Of a stretch of 64,000 bases of DNA, positions 17,871 through 25,965 are shown one piece after another. The DNA comes from Raskinella chloraquaticus (SeqCode). GTDB lineage: Bacteria; Pseudomonadota; Alphaproteobacteria; Rhizobiales; UBA4765. Made by a program: the position numbers and the translations under genes. Below the pieces are notes generated by a model. It made no database searches. It was given only the letters and a program-made list of their open reading frames with translations, and was not told where the DNA came from. The stretch lies in assembly GCA_002365175.1 (NCBI GenBank), contig DEZK01000008.1, positions 1 to 64,000 on the forward strand, written 5' to 3'. The stretch's first letter is position 1, and the number at the start of each line of letters is the position of its first letter.

Positions 17871-18373
17871 CAGGCGGAGCGCGGGGCAGCGCCGGAGAAA
17901 TCCTCCGCCCTTTCCCGCCGGCCCAACGTGTCGAGGATGGCGTTGACGATGCGCGGCTCTTCACCGTTGGCAAAAAAAGCGCTGGCGATATCGACGTATT
18001 CGACGATGGCGGCGCGGGCCGGCACATCGCGGCGGTAATAAATCTCATAAGCGCCGCAACGCAGGATCTGACGTAATGTCGAGTCGATCCGCGCCAGCGG
18101 CCAACCCTCTTTCAAAACACCGTCAATGGCCGGATCAAGTGCTATCTGTTCGCGCACGACACCACCGGCGATATCGCGAAAAAAAGCGACATCCGCATCG
18201 CGGTAGACATCGCCATCGACTTCCTTGCCCAGTCGAAAAGCTTCGAATTCGCTCAACGTCGCAAAGAGGTCGGCGCCGGAAATATCCATCTGGTAAAGCG
18301 CCTGCACCGCAGCAAGGCGAGCGGCAGAACGCTTGTTGCCTGGTTTGGGCGGCCTGTTGTTTGCAGATACCAT
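17870..18373 (-). CDS. nusB: Transcription antitermination factor NusB
   Basis: With NusE (S10) binds boxA RNA for rRNA antitermination. The 167-residue, mainly helical protein has the ARLAAVQALYQMDISG start and the C-terminal RDVPARAAIVEYVDIASAFF...VNAILD pattern of the family. It overlaps ribH and thiL by single bases on either side. Confidence 0.95.
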   Translation of the reverse strand: MVSANNRPPKPGNKRSAARLAAVQALYQMDISGADLFATLSEFEAFRLGKEVDGDVYRDADVAFFRDIAGGVVREQIALDPAIDGVLKEGWPLARIDSTLRQILRCGAYEIYYRRDVPARAAIVEYVDIASAFFANGEEPRIVNAILDTLGRRERAEDFSGAAPRSA

Positions 18374-18972
18374 CAGTGGTCGTTACCGGCTGGCGGCGTC
18401 GGGCGCAAGGCATTGCCGAGCCGCCGCAGCATGTCGGGATCAAATCCGCCCGTCGCCGCATGGCTGGTGACGAGCGCCGGCTGGAGGCTCCATTTGCGCT
18501 GGAGTGCGATCATCGCCAGACAGGCCGATGCCGCGCCGCCGCCCTTGTCCATGTCGCTTTGGCGCGCGCGCGCCAGTGCCTGTTCCTCGCTCTCAACCGT
18601 CAGAATGCCGTTACCGACCGCCAGACCTTCGCCCGTTGCCAGATCCATCACCGCACGGTTCGATTCATTGGCAACGACGTCATAATGCGTCGTCTCGCCG
18701 CGAATGACGGTACCAAGAACGACGAAACCATCATAGGGACGAAAGCCATTGACCTCGCGCGCCGCCCGCACCGCAAGGGCAATGACGGCAGGAATTTCCA
18801 GCGCTCCGGGAACGGTCACGACGTCGATATCGGCGTTCGCCTGCGCCAGCCTGGCGCGGGCACCCGCCAGCAATTCGTCGGCGATATGCTGGTAGAAGCG
18901 AGCCTCGATGATGAGGACACGCGGTGGCGGGCCAGGAACATGCGCCGTAGCGACTGTCGGTGTTACCTGCAT
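18373..18972 (-). CDS. ribH: 6,7-dimethyl-8-ribityllumazine synthase
   Basis: Condenses the ribityl pyrimidine with dihydroxybutanone phosphate, the penultimate step to riboflavin. Motifs are EARFYQHIADELL, VPGALEIPAVI and LGTVIRGETTHYDVVANES, with the catalytic His in the last. At 199 residues it is longer than the usual 150-160, from a 16-residue N-terminal tail and about 25 extra C-terminal residues. It lies five bases after ribE. Confidence 0.95.
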   Translation of the reverse strand: MQVTPTVATAHVPGPPPRVLIIEARFYQHIADELLAGARARLAQANADIDVVTVPGALEIPAVIALAVRAAREVNGFRPYDGFVVLGTVIRGETTHYDVVANESNRAVMDLATGEGLAVGNGILTVESEEQALARARQSDMDKGGGAASACLAMIALQRKWSLQPALVTSHAATGGFDPDMLRRLGNALRPTPPAGNDH

Positions 18973-18977
18973 CGACG

Positions 18978-19604
18978 TTACGTCCTCTCTCCCGCCCCAG
19001 CCTGCCTGCCGGCCAGCAGGCGCGCCGCATAGCGCGCCATCAGGTCAACCTCAAGGTTTACCTCATGGCCTGGTTGCGTAGCCCCCCAGGTGGTGACACC
19101 AAGCGAATGGGGGATCAGCATGATGTCGAAAAGGTTTCCCTCGGCACGATTGACGGTCAGCGACGTACCATCAAGTGCCACCGAACCCTTCTCGGCAATA
19201 AATTTCGCCAATTCCGCCGGTGCCTCAAGGGTAAAGCGGGCGCAATCGTCCTCGTCAAGTCGTGTGAGGATCCGCGCCAGCCCGTCGACATGGCCGGTGA
19301 CGATATGGCCACCAAGCTCGTCGCCCAGTCTGAGCGAACGTTCGAGATTAATCTGCGTGCCGACTTGCCATTGTCCCGCTGTCGAGCGGGTCAACGTTTC
19401 GGTTGACACATCGACATCAAACCACGGTGGCGTCCCTGAAGGCGCGATAGCGATGGCCGTCAGGCAGACACCCGAACAGGCAATCGAGGCGCCGATCGCC
19501 AGCCCGTCGACGCTGGTTTTCGGCGTGATACGCAGGCGTTTGGCACCGCCGCGATCAGCGATGGCTGCAATCGTTCCTAGATCAGTGATGATGCCGGTGA
19601 ACAT
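18978..19604 (-). CDS. ribE: Riboflavin synthase, alpha subunit
   Basis: Dismutates two lumazines to riboflavin. The 208 residues form the family's two repeated lumazine-binding barrels, beginning MFTGIITDLG; repeat 1 has IACSGVCLTA and repeat 2 has VALDGTSLTVN, the two matching substrate sites. It is three bases after ribD. Confidence 0.96.
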   Translation of the reverse strand: MFTGIITDLGTIAAIADRGGAKRLRITPKTSVDGLAIGASIACSGVCLTAIAIAPSGTPPWFDVDVSTETLTRSTAGQWQVGTQINLERSLRLGDELGGHIVTGHVDGLARILTRLDEDDCARFTLEAPAELAKFIAEKGSVALDGTSLTVNRAEGNLFDIMLIPHSLGVTTWGATQPGHEVNLEVDLMARYAARLLAGRQAGAGERT

Positions 19605-19607
19605 GGG

Positions 19608-20735
19608 CTATCTCCTGCGGCGATAATAGGTGGCGCTATCGCCGGCGAACAGCTCTTCCTCATTCCGCTCGAAGCGTTGCCCGGCGATGATGTCATCAAG
19701 CGGCCCTGGCGCCAGCGCGGCAATGCCCGTATCGCCGATCACGCGCTGCCCGCGCAGCAAAATGATTGTGTCGACGAGATCACGGGCCAAGAGCGCTCTG
19801 GCGAAGGTCAACCCGCCCTCGACAAAGAGGGTCGTCAAGCCAAGCTTGCCGAGTTCACGCAAGGCGATATCGAGGTTGATGCACCCGGCACTGAGCCAGG
19901 GTGGCGGTATAGGTTGGATATGGACGCCCAGTGCCGCCAGCGCATCCGCCTTCGCCTGTTCGGCATCGAGGCTCGTCACGACGTGAAGCGGACGGATACG
20001 GGCTTCAGCAACCAGACGCGCGCCAAGCGGCAGCCGCAGCCGGCTATCAAAGACGATGGGCATGGGCGAGCGCGAAGCAAGGCCCGGCAAGCGGACATCG
20101 AGCAACGGATCATCGCTGAGCACGGTGCCGATCCCGACAACGATGCCGTCTGACTGGCTGCGCCGGCGATGAACGACGGAATTCATCACTTCATTTGTAA
20201 TGGCGATCCGTTGACCGGATATCCCCAACTTGCCGTCAGCCGACAGCGCCAGCTTCAGCGTGACGTGAGGCCGGCCAAAGCGCAGGCGCGCCAGATGACC
20301 TTCATGAACAATCACCGCCTGGGCACGCATCACGTCTCGGGTGATCGTGATGCCGGCTGCTTCCATGCGCGAAAAGCCGCCGCCAGCGGTGCGCGGATCA
20401 GGATCTTCGAGAGCGCAGACGACGCGCGATATACCCGCGTCGATCAAAGCCTGCGAACAGGGTGCGGCGCGGCCGATGTGGGAGCAAGGTTCAAGTGTCA
20501 CATAGGCGGTTGCCCCGCGCGCCGCGGCACCTGCTTGAGCGAGCGCGTTTGCCTCCGCATGGGGGCGGCCGCCGGGTGAGGTCACGCCCTGCCCGACGAT
20601 CAGCGGACCATCCGGACCTGCGCGGGCGATGAGGCAGCCAACCGACGGGTTCGGGCGTGCCAGCCCAAGCCCGCGACGCGCCAGCCGCAGCGCTGCCGCC
20701 ATCAGGCGATGATCATCATCGGCGGCTTCACTCAA
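19608..20735 (-). CDS. ribD: Bifunctional riboflavin deaminase/reductase RibD
   Basis: Catalyses the deamination and reduction steps of early riboflavin synthesis. The deaminase half has zinc motifs HAEANALAQAG and TLEPCSHIGRAAPC; the reductase half begins near RPHVTLKLALSADGKLG and ends in GGLTFARALL. The start is uncertain. The family begins a few residues before DHRLMAAALRLARRG, which fits TTG at 20735, sharing bases with the nrdR stop; ATG 20702 would remove the conserved Asp, while ATG 20786 adds a basic tail read through the nrdR region. Confidence 0.9.
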   Translation of the reverse strand: MSEAADDDHRLMAAALRLARRGLGLARPNPSVGCLIARAGPDGPLIVGQGVTSPGGRPHAEANALAQAGAAARGATAYVTLEPCSHIGRAAPCSQALIDAGISRVVCALEDPDPRTAGGGFSRMEAAGITITRDVMRAQAVIVHEGHLARLRFGRPHVTLKLALSADGKLGISGQRIAITNEVMNSVVHRRRSQSDGIVVGIGTVLSDDPLLDVRLPGLASRSPMPIVFDSRLRLPLGARLVAEARIRPLHVVTSLDAEQAKADALAALGVHIQPIPPPWLSAGCINLDIALRELGKLGLTTLFVEGGLTFARALLARDLVDTIILLRGQRVIGDTGIAALAPGPLDDIIAGQRFERNEEELFAGDSATYYRRRR

Positions 20736-21222
20736 GCCGCTTTTTTGACGCCCCCGGGCGCGGCGTCTCCTCGGCTTGCAATTCATCGAGCACGGTCTCG
20801 AAGTCCTTCGCTTCCCGGAAATTGCGATAGACCGAGGCAAAGCGCACATAGGCCACCTGGTCGAGAACGCGCAGGCCCTCCATGATCAGTTCGCCGATGG
20901 AATTCGAGTTGATATCGACATCTCCTGAGCTTTCCAGCTGGCGGACGATGCCGCTCACCATGCGCTCGATGCGCTCATCTTCAACGGGGCGCTTGCGCAG
21001 CGCCACACGCACGGAGCGGTCAAGCTTGTCGCGATCAAACGGCACCCGGCGTCCCGACCGTTTGACGACGGTGAGTTCACGCAATTGCACACGCTCGAAA
21101 GTGGTGAACCTGCCGCCGCAACCAGGGCAACTGCGACGACGCCTTATGGCGGCGTTATCATCGGTCGGCCGCGAATCCTTGACCTGCGTGTCCTGACTTG
21201 CACAGTACGGGCAACGCATCAT
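20728..21222 (-). CDS. nrdR: Transcriptional repressor NrdR
   Basis: Represses ribonucleotide reductase genes in response to dATP/ATP. The 164 residues start with the zinc ribbon (MRCPYC ... CPGCGGRFTTFE) and continue with an ATP-cone (VVKRSGRRVPFDRDKLDRSV). It lies five bases after glyA and its end overlaps ribD, the common alphaproteobacterial order. Confidence 0.97.
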   Translation of the reverse strand: MMRCPYCASQDTQVKDSRPTDDNAAIRRRRSCPGCGGRFTTFERVQLRELTVVKRSGRRVPFDRDKLDRSVRVALRKRPVEDERIERMVSGIVRQLESSGDVDINSNSIGELIMEGLRVLDQVAYVRFASVYRNFREAKDFETVLDELQAEETPRPGASKKRLE

Positions 21223-21227
21223 GAGCC

Positions 21228-22532
21228 TCAGTAAATAGGGAAACGGTCGGTCAGGGCGATAACGCGCTTGCGAATAGCTGCTTCAACAAGCGGCGCCTGG
21301 CCATCGCTGGACTGGGCCACGGCATTCAGGACTTCGGCAATAAGATCCCCCACCTGATGGAATTCGGCGATGCCAAAGCCGCGCGTGGTCGCGGCCGGCG
21401 TGCCAAGGCGGATGCCTGATGTGATCATCGGCTTTTCCGTATCGTGGGGAATAGCGTTCTTGTTGCAGGTGATAAAGGAGCGCACCAGCGCCTGCTCGGA
21501 GATGTTACCCTTGAGGCCCTTCGGGCGCAGATCAACCAGCATAAGGTGGTTATCAGTGCCGCCGGACGCAATCTCAAAGCCGTGACCTCGCAGACGCTCA
21601 GCAAGGGCTTTGGCGTTGGCGATCACGTGCCGGCTGTAGGATTTGAACTCAGGCCGCAATGCTTCACCAAAGGCTACCGCCTTGGCGGCAATCACATGCA
21701 TCAGCGGGCCGCCCTGAAGCCCGGGGAAGACGGCTGAATTGATTTTCTTGGCCAGCCCCTCGTCATTGGTGAGGATCATGCCACCGCGCGGACCGCGCAA
21801 TGTCTTGTGGGTCGTGGTGGTCGCCACATGGGCATGAGGGAACGGACTTGGATGCTCGCCTGCTGCCACCAAACCAGCGAAATGGGCCATATCGACCATG
21901 AAAAGCGCGCCGACTGCATCGGCAATCTGGCGAAAGCGTGCAAAATCCCAATGGCGCGAATAGGCCGAACCACCGGCGATGATGAGCTTGGGTTTGGCCT
22001 GATGAGCGATCTTCTCGACCTCATCCATGTCGATGATCTGGTCGCTCTTGCGCACGGTGTAGGGCACGGGCACGAACCATTTGCCCGACAGATTGACCGG
22101 CGAACCATGAGTCAGATGGCCACCGGCTGCCAGATCAAGACCCATAAACGTGTCACCCGGCTTGAGGAGCGCCAGAAACACCGCCTGATTGGCCTGTGCG
22201 CCCGAATGCGGCTGCACATTGGCAAAACCGCAGGAAAACAGCTCTTTTGCCCGATCTATCGCCAGTTGTTCAGCGATATCAACATGCTGGCAGCCCGCAT
22301 AATAGCGCCGTCCCGGATAGCCCTCGGCGTACTTGTTGGTCATCACCGAGCCCTGCGCTTCCAGAACGGCGCGCGAGACGATGTTTTCCGAGGCGATCAG
22401 CTCGATTTCATGACGCTGGCGACCGAGTTCCGCTTTTACAGCAGCAGCGATGGCAGGATCGCGCGCCTCAAGGGAGGCTGAAAAGAAATCAGGAGAGCGG
22501 ACAGAGCCGTCCGCCGCGCTGCTGGTAGCCAT
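21228..22532 (-). CDS. glyA: Serine hydroxymethyltransferase
   Basis: Interconverts serine and glycine with tetrahydrofolate, the main source of one-carbon units. The 434 residues include ELIASENIVSRAV near the N-terminus and the PLP-lysine motif TTTTHKTLRGPRGG. The ATG at 22532 has GAGG about eight bases upstream and gives the usual length; an in-frame GTG at 22580 adds an unlike tail. It leads the nrdR-rib-nusB-thiL run. No riboswitch-like fold was evident in the 119 bases upstream. Confidence 0.97.
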   Translation of the reverse strand: MATSSAADGSVRSPDFFSASLEARDPAIAAAVKAELGRQRHEIELIASENIVSRAVLEAQGSVMTNKYAEGYPGRRYYAGCQHVDIAEQLAIDRAKELFSCGFANVQPHSGAQANQAVFLALLKPGDTFMGLDLAAGGHLTHGSPVNLSGKWFVPVPYTVRKSDQIIDMDEVEKIAHQAKPKLIIAGGSAYSRHWDFARFRQIADAVGALFMVDMAHFAGLVAAGEHPSPFPHAHVATTTTHKTLRGPRGGMILTNDEGLAKKINSAVFPGLQGGPLMHVIAAKAVAFGEALRPEFKSYSRHVIANAKALAERLRGHGFEIASGGTDNHLMLVDLRPKGLKGNISEQALVRSFITCNKNAIPHDTEKPMITSGIRLGTPAATTRGFGIAEFHQVGDLIAEVLNAVAQSSDGQAPLVEAAIRKRVIALTDRFPIY

Positions 22533-22651
22533 GAAAAGAGCCTCGGTATGATCTAGCGTTGAGGAAGCTGGAGCGTTCACCAGCCAAAAGACTCGCCTCG
22601 ACTAGCCGAGAACGCCACCTGGGCGCAACCCGTCATCAGGAAACAGCGCAA

Positions 22652-23995
22652 TCACTGCACGCGCGCGGCCCGCTTTTCACCCGGCACAAAGGCTTGCGGC
22701 CCGACTGAATCATAAGGCGTCGCAGGCAGCGCAAGATTGCCGACAAGCTGCTGTTCGTCACGCTTGTAGACATCGTCACGGAAATGGATGACGCCGTCCG
22801 CGTTCGCCCACGCCGTGATGTAGACCCAATAAACCGGGACCGGGCGCGTCAGCTTGGCGTCAATGCACTCATCGGTACGGATCGCCTGGTCGATGCGCAC
22901 GCGCTGCCATTCAGGATTATCCGACAACAACCACGTCACCAGTTCGCGAACATTCTGAACGCGGGCGCAGCCCGAGGAATGGAAGCGCGCATCACCACCA
23001 AACAGCGATTTTTGCGGCGTGTCGTGCATGTAGACAGCTTCGGTATTGGGCATGCCAAGTCGCACATTGCCCAGAGAATTAATGCTGCCCGGATCCTGGC
23101 GGAAGCGGAAATTCACCGCTTCTTCGGTGCTCCAGTTGATGAATTGCGGCGACAGCTCGTTATTTGTCTGGTCAAAAATACGAATTTTGTTCTTGGCGAG
23201 ATATTCCGGGTCCTTCTGCATCTTGGGGATAAGATCGCGACGGACAATGGAGGCCGGCACCGTCCAGAAGGGGTTGAAATTGATCTCGACGATACGAACC
23301 GCAAGTATCGGCGAGGGGCGGTCGATCTGGCCGACGACCGTACTGTGACGCTGAATAACCGCCCCGCCCTGCACTGCTTCGAGTTCGGCGGCAGGAATGT
23401 TCATCGCCACATATCGCTCGCCAAGCGGCACAGCCATGGTGCGCAGGCGCCCGAGATTGAGCGACAATTGGCTCAGCCTGCGCTCGGCCGGAACGTTCAG
23501 CGCGTGATAGGTCGGTGCACGAACAACCCCGTCCGGGGCGATCCCGTGGCGATACTGGAAGCGCTTGACGGCTGCTTCGACAAAACTGTCGAAAATTTCC
23601 TGCCGCCCGGTCGTTTGTTCAAGATCGCCGGAGGCTACCAGCCGACGGCGCAGCGCCAGCACGTTTTGGCTTGCCACACCCACGCGTAGCGCCGGCCCTT
23701 CCGGCACAGTCGGCCAGCCGCCGCGCGCGACGATATCATTGTAGCGCTGGATCGCGCGCTCGACATTGGCAACAGAGGCTGTTCCCAGAAGCGGGCTCTG
23801 GCGCGCCTCCGGCAGGCCTGCTTGCGGGGTCGATATATCAAAGCGTTCCCGCCACTCGGTGCCGGGAATTGTTGTGTTTGACACGAAACTCTGGGCTTTT
23901 GCGCTGCCACCAAGCATGGCCATGCCGGCAAGCAGGGTCGAAAAATTCCGGCGCGTCAGCCGCCTTCCGCTCGATTTCCAGTTCGATGTCGTCAC
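22652..23995 (-). CDS. L,D-transpeptidase with scaffold domain (YcbB-like), probable LdtR target
   Basis: Forms or exchanges 3-3 crosslinks in peptidoglycan. The N-terminus has a twin-arginine-type signal (RRLTRRNF, then a hydrophobic stretch ending in AKA, about 10-34). A peptidoglycan-binding-like region (AVKRFQYRHGIAPDG) and scaffold precede the YkuD catalytic motif, with MHDTP and the nucleophile in FHSSGCARV. At 447 residues it is smaller than E. coli YcbB but resembles the LdtP of Liberibacter and rhizobia. The regulator gene ldtR lies directly upstream on the same strand, separated by a terminator and a palindrome-containing promoter region. Confidence 0.9.
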   Translation of the reverse strand: MTTSNWKSSGRRLTRRNFSTLLAGMAMLGGSAKAQSFVSNTTIPGTEWRERFDISTPQAGLPEARQSPLLGTASVANVERAIQRYNDIVARGGWPTVPEGPALRVGVASQNVLALRRRLVASGDLEQTTGRQEIFDSFVEAAVKRFQYRHGIAPDGVVRAPTYHALNVPAERRLSQLSLNLGRLRTMAVPLGERYVAMNIPAAELEAVQGGAVIQRHSTVVGQIDRPSPILAVRIVEINFNPFWTVPASIVRRDLIPKMQKDPEYLAKNKIRIFDQTNNELSPQFINWSTEEAVNFRFRQDPGSINSLGNVRLGMPNTEAVYMHDTPQKSLFGGDARFHSSGCARVQNVRELVTWLLSDNPEWQRVRIDQAIRTDECIDAKLTRPVPVYWVYITAWANADGVIHFRDDVYKRDEQQLVGNLALPATPYDSVGPQAFVPGEKRAARVQ

Positions 23996-24037
23996 AATTC
24001 TTTCCTTGATCCGCTCGCCTCTGACTGCCGATCCGGT

Positions 24038-24058
24038 TGATCAGATTGCAATCGATCA
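24038..24058. promoter_or_regulatory. Palindromic candidate LdtR operator upstream of the L,D-transpeptidase gene
   Basis: A perfect 10-bp palindrome GATTGCAATC (24044-24053) is flanked by TGATC and GATCA, 43 bases before the transpeptidase ATG. The sequence CAGATTGCAA in it recurs as CAGATTGCGA on the minus strand at 24789-24798, upstream of ldtR itself. This fits one regulator binding both promoters. Confidence 0.45.
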
Positions 24059-24149
24059 GGCAACAGCAATGTGATTCACGTCGGCAACCATGATTGGAGT
24101 GGCAGAGTGACGGTCAAATCGGTCAAAGCTGTGACGCGCGGCCACAAAA

Positions 24150-24179
24150 ACGAAAAGAGCGGCCTCGCGCGCCGCCCTT
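24150..24179 (-). terminator. Terminator after ldtR
   Basis: On the minus strand AGGGCGGC (from 24178) pairs with GCCGCTCT (to 24156) around a GC-rich loop, with one mismatch, followed by TTTT and a second T-run. Confidence 0.7.
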
Positions 24180-24215
24180 CCCTGTCATCGTTCTCTTCTT
24201 CTTATTATGTCGTCA

Positions 24216-24728
24216 TCACATGCGGTAGCGGATCTGGTCGATCCAAAAACGTTCCAGACGCTGGAGCGCTGCCGATAAACGATCGAATTCTTCCTGCGAA
24301 ATGCCAGCCACCGCTTCGAGCGAATGCGTCTGGCGATCATAAAGCTTGTCGACAACGGCGCGGATTTCCTGGCCCTTGGGGGTCAGCTTGATGCGCACGG
24401 TGCGGCGGTCGACGCGGCTCTTCTGATGCAGGATATAGCCAAGATCGACCAGTTTCTTGAGATTATAGGAAACGTTCGACCCCAGATAATAGCCGCGCGT
24501 CTTCAATTCGCCAGCCGTCAGTTCAGCGTCCCCCATATGGAACAGGATCAGCGCCTGGGTGGCGTTGACATCGGAGCGACCGATGCGGTCGAACTCGTCC
24601 TTGATGACGTCAAGCAGGCCGCGATGGGCGCGCTCGACCATGGCCAGCGCGTCCAGATAGTGACGCTTGATTTCGCCGGCAGGCTTTGAAGTCTCGGTGG
24701 TCTTCGCCAGATTGCTCTTGTTGATCAT
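24216..24728 (-). CDS. ldtR: MarR-family transcriptional regulator LdtR
   Basis: A 170-residue winged-helix protein: helix-turn-helix about residues 55-90 (NATQALILFHMGDAELTAGEL ... GSNVSYNLKKLVDLGYI) and the wing with the family's DRRTVRIKLT. The sequence and its place next to an L,D-transpeptidase match LdtR, known in Liberibacter to control ldtP and osmotic tolerance. ATG 24728 is chosen; the in-frame extension to 24794 reads through the likely promoter and matches nothing known. Confidence 0.88.
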   Translation of the reverse strand: MINKSNLAKTTETSKPAGEIKRHYLDALAMVERAHRGLLDVIKDEFDRIGRSDVNATQALILFHMGDAELTAGELKTRGYYLGSNVSYNLKKLVDLGYILHQKSRVDRRTVRIKLTPKGQEIRAVVDKLYDRQTHSLEAVAGISQEEFDRLSAALQRLERFWIDQIRYRM

Positions 24729-24978
24729 TTTGCTCGTCTCACGCTTGCCCGGATTTTCCGGTGCATTCCCTGTATGAAACCAACATAGTCGCAATCTGTA
24801 GAATTCGACTTAAAACTCTAGATGAATACTTCATAACCTCGCACGCGGTTAACAGTTAACCTGCGCAGGTCGATATTTACTTTCGATTGACTCTAAGGTC
24901 GCCGACCAGCGCGGCGCCGATCAACGGCTTTTCGAGCAAGGTCTTGCACTCTCGCTGCCCAGCCGCTAACGCCTGTGC

Positions 24979-25491
24979 ATGGAACAGTTGACGCAAGTCC
25001 TTGTGCATTTTGTGCGTGATAACCAGCACTGGGGACCGCCACTCGTCGGATTACTGGCGTTTTGCGAAAGTTTGGCTGTGATCTCCCTTTTTGTGCCGGC
25101 GACCTCGATTCTTCTGGGTATTGGCATTTTGGCAGCAGCGAGCAATATCGACCTGGTCCCGGTTATCCTGGGAGGAGGTATTGGAGCTGCCCTTGGCGAC
25201 TGGCTATCGTACTGGTTCGGGTACCGCTATGGCAGTGAAGTCAAGAACATGGGGCCATTCGTTAAGCGCCAGGCCATCCTGGAGCGAGGCGAAGCCTTCT
25301 TCCGGCGGTGGGGCGCCGGTGGCGTGTTCATCGGCCGCTTCTTCGGGCCTTTGCGGGCGATTGTGCCATTGCTGGCCGGCATGAGCCGCATGCCGTTCTG
25401 GGCGTTCCAGACCGCCAACTGGACATCTGCCTGGATCTGGTCGGCCTTGCTGCTTGGCGGTCCGTCGCTGGGCTTCTCGATCTGGCGCTAG
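24979..25491 (+). CDS. DedA-family membrane protein
   Basis: A 170-residue inner-membrane protein of the DedA/SNARE-associated fold. It shows FCESLAVISLFVPATSILLGIG, GAALGDWLSYWFGYRYG and the GRFFGPLRAIVPLLAGMSRM motif with the conserved Arg and Pro. Relatives include undecaprenyl-phosphate and lipid flippases (UptA type); which lipid this one handles is unknown. It stands alone between ldtR (divergent) and the GNAT gene (convergent). Confidence 0.9.
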   Translation: MEQLTQVLVHFVRDNQHWGPPLVGLLAFCESLAVISLFVPATSILLGIGILAAASNIDLVPVILGGGIGAALGDWLSYWFGYRYGSEVKNMGPFVKRQAILERGEAFFRRWGAGGVFIGRFFGPLRAIVPLLAGMSRMPFWAFQTANWTSAWIWSALLLGGPSLGFSIWR

Positions 25492-25496
25492 AGCCG

Positions 25497-25958
25497 TCAC
25501 AACATCAGCTTGAAGGCCTCATGCGAACGGGCAAACCCCAGGCGCTCATAAAAGCGGTGGGCGGCCAGCCGCTTCTTGTTGGAGGATAACTCCATCATGC
25601 CAGCCCCGCGCCGGCGGGCCTCATCCAGCGCATGGCGCACCATCTGCTCACCGATGCCCTGGCTGCGGTTTTCCGCCAGCACATGAACACTCTCGAGCTT
25701 GGCGCGCAGCAGACCATGATTGACAAGGCCGGGGATGAAGGTGAGCTGGAAGGTGCCGACGATCTTGCGATCAACGAGAGCAACAAAGAGCGCGTTGTCG
25801 CTGCTTGCGGCAATACGATCGAAGACCTGCTCATAGACCGCCATGTCGGCGAGCCCGCGATATTCGGCGTGGCCGCCCACATCATCAGCCGCGAAAATCG
25901 CCAGTATGCCCGGCAAGTCAGCGCTTTCGGCGGGACGGATGGTCGCGTGCACTGTCAT
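25497..25958 (-). CDS. GNAT-family N-acetyltransferase
   Basis: A 153-residue single-domain GNAT enzyme. The acetyl-CoA motif A region reads ESVHVLAENRSQGIGEQMVRHAL (Q/R-x-x-G-x-G/A form), and motif B ends with KKRLAAHRFYERLGF. Its substrate is unknown. It starts seven bases after gatB and probably ends that operon. Confidence 0.88.
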   Translation of the reverse strand: MTVHATIRPAESADLPGILAIFAADDVGGHAEYRGLADMAVYEQVFDRIAASSDNALFVALVDRKIVGTFQLTFIPGLVNHGLLRAKLESVHVLAENRSQGIGEQMVRHALDEARRRGAGMMELSSNKKRLAAHRFYERLGFARSHEAFKLML

Positions 25959-25965
25959 GCTCCGC

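Noticed and set aside
18973..21227. FMN riboswitch for the rib genes
   Set aside because: The rib genes are packed with gaps of 0-5 bases or overlap, leaving no room for an aptamer, and none was seen before glyA.
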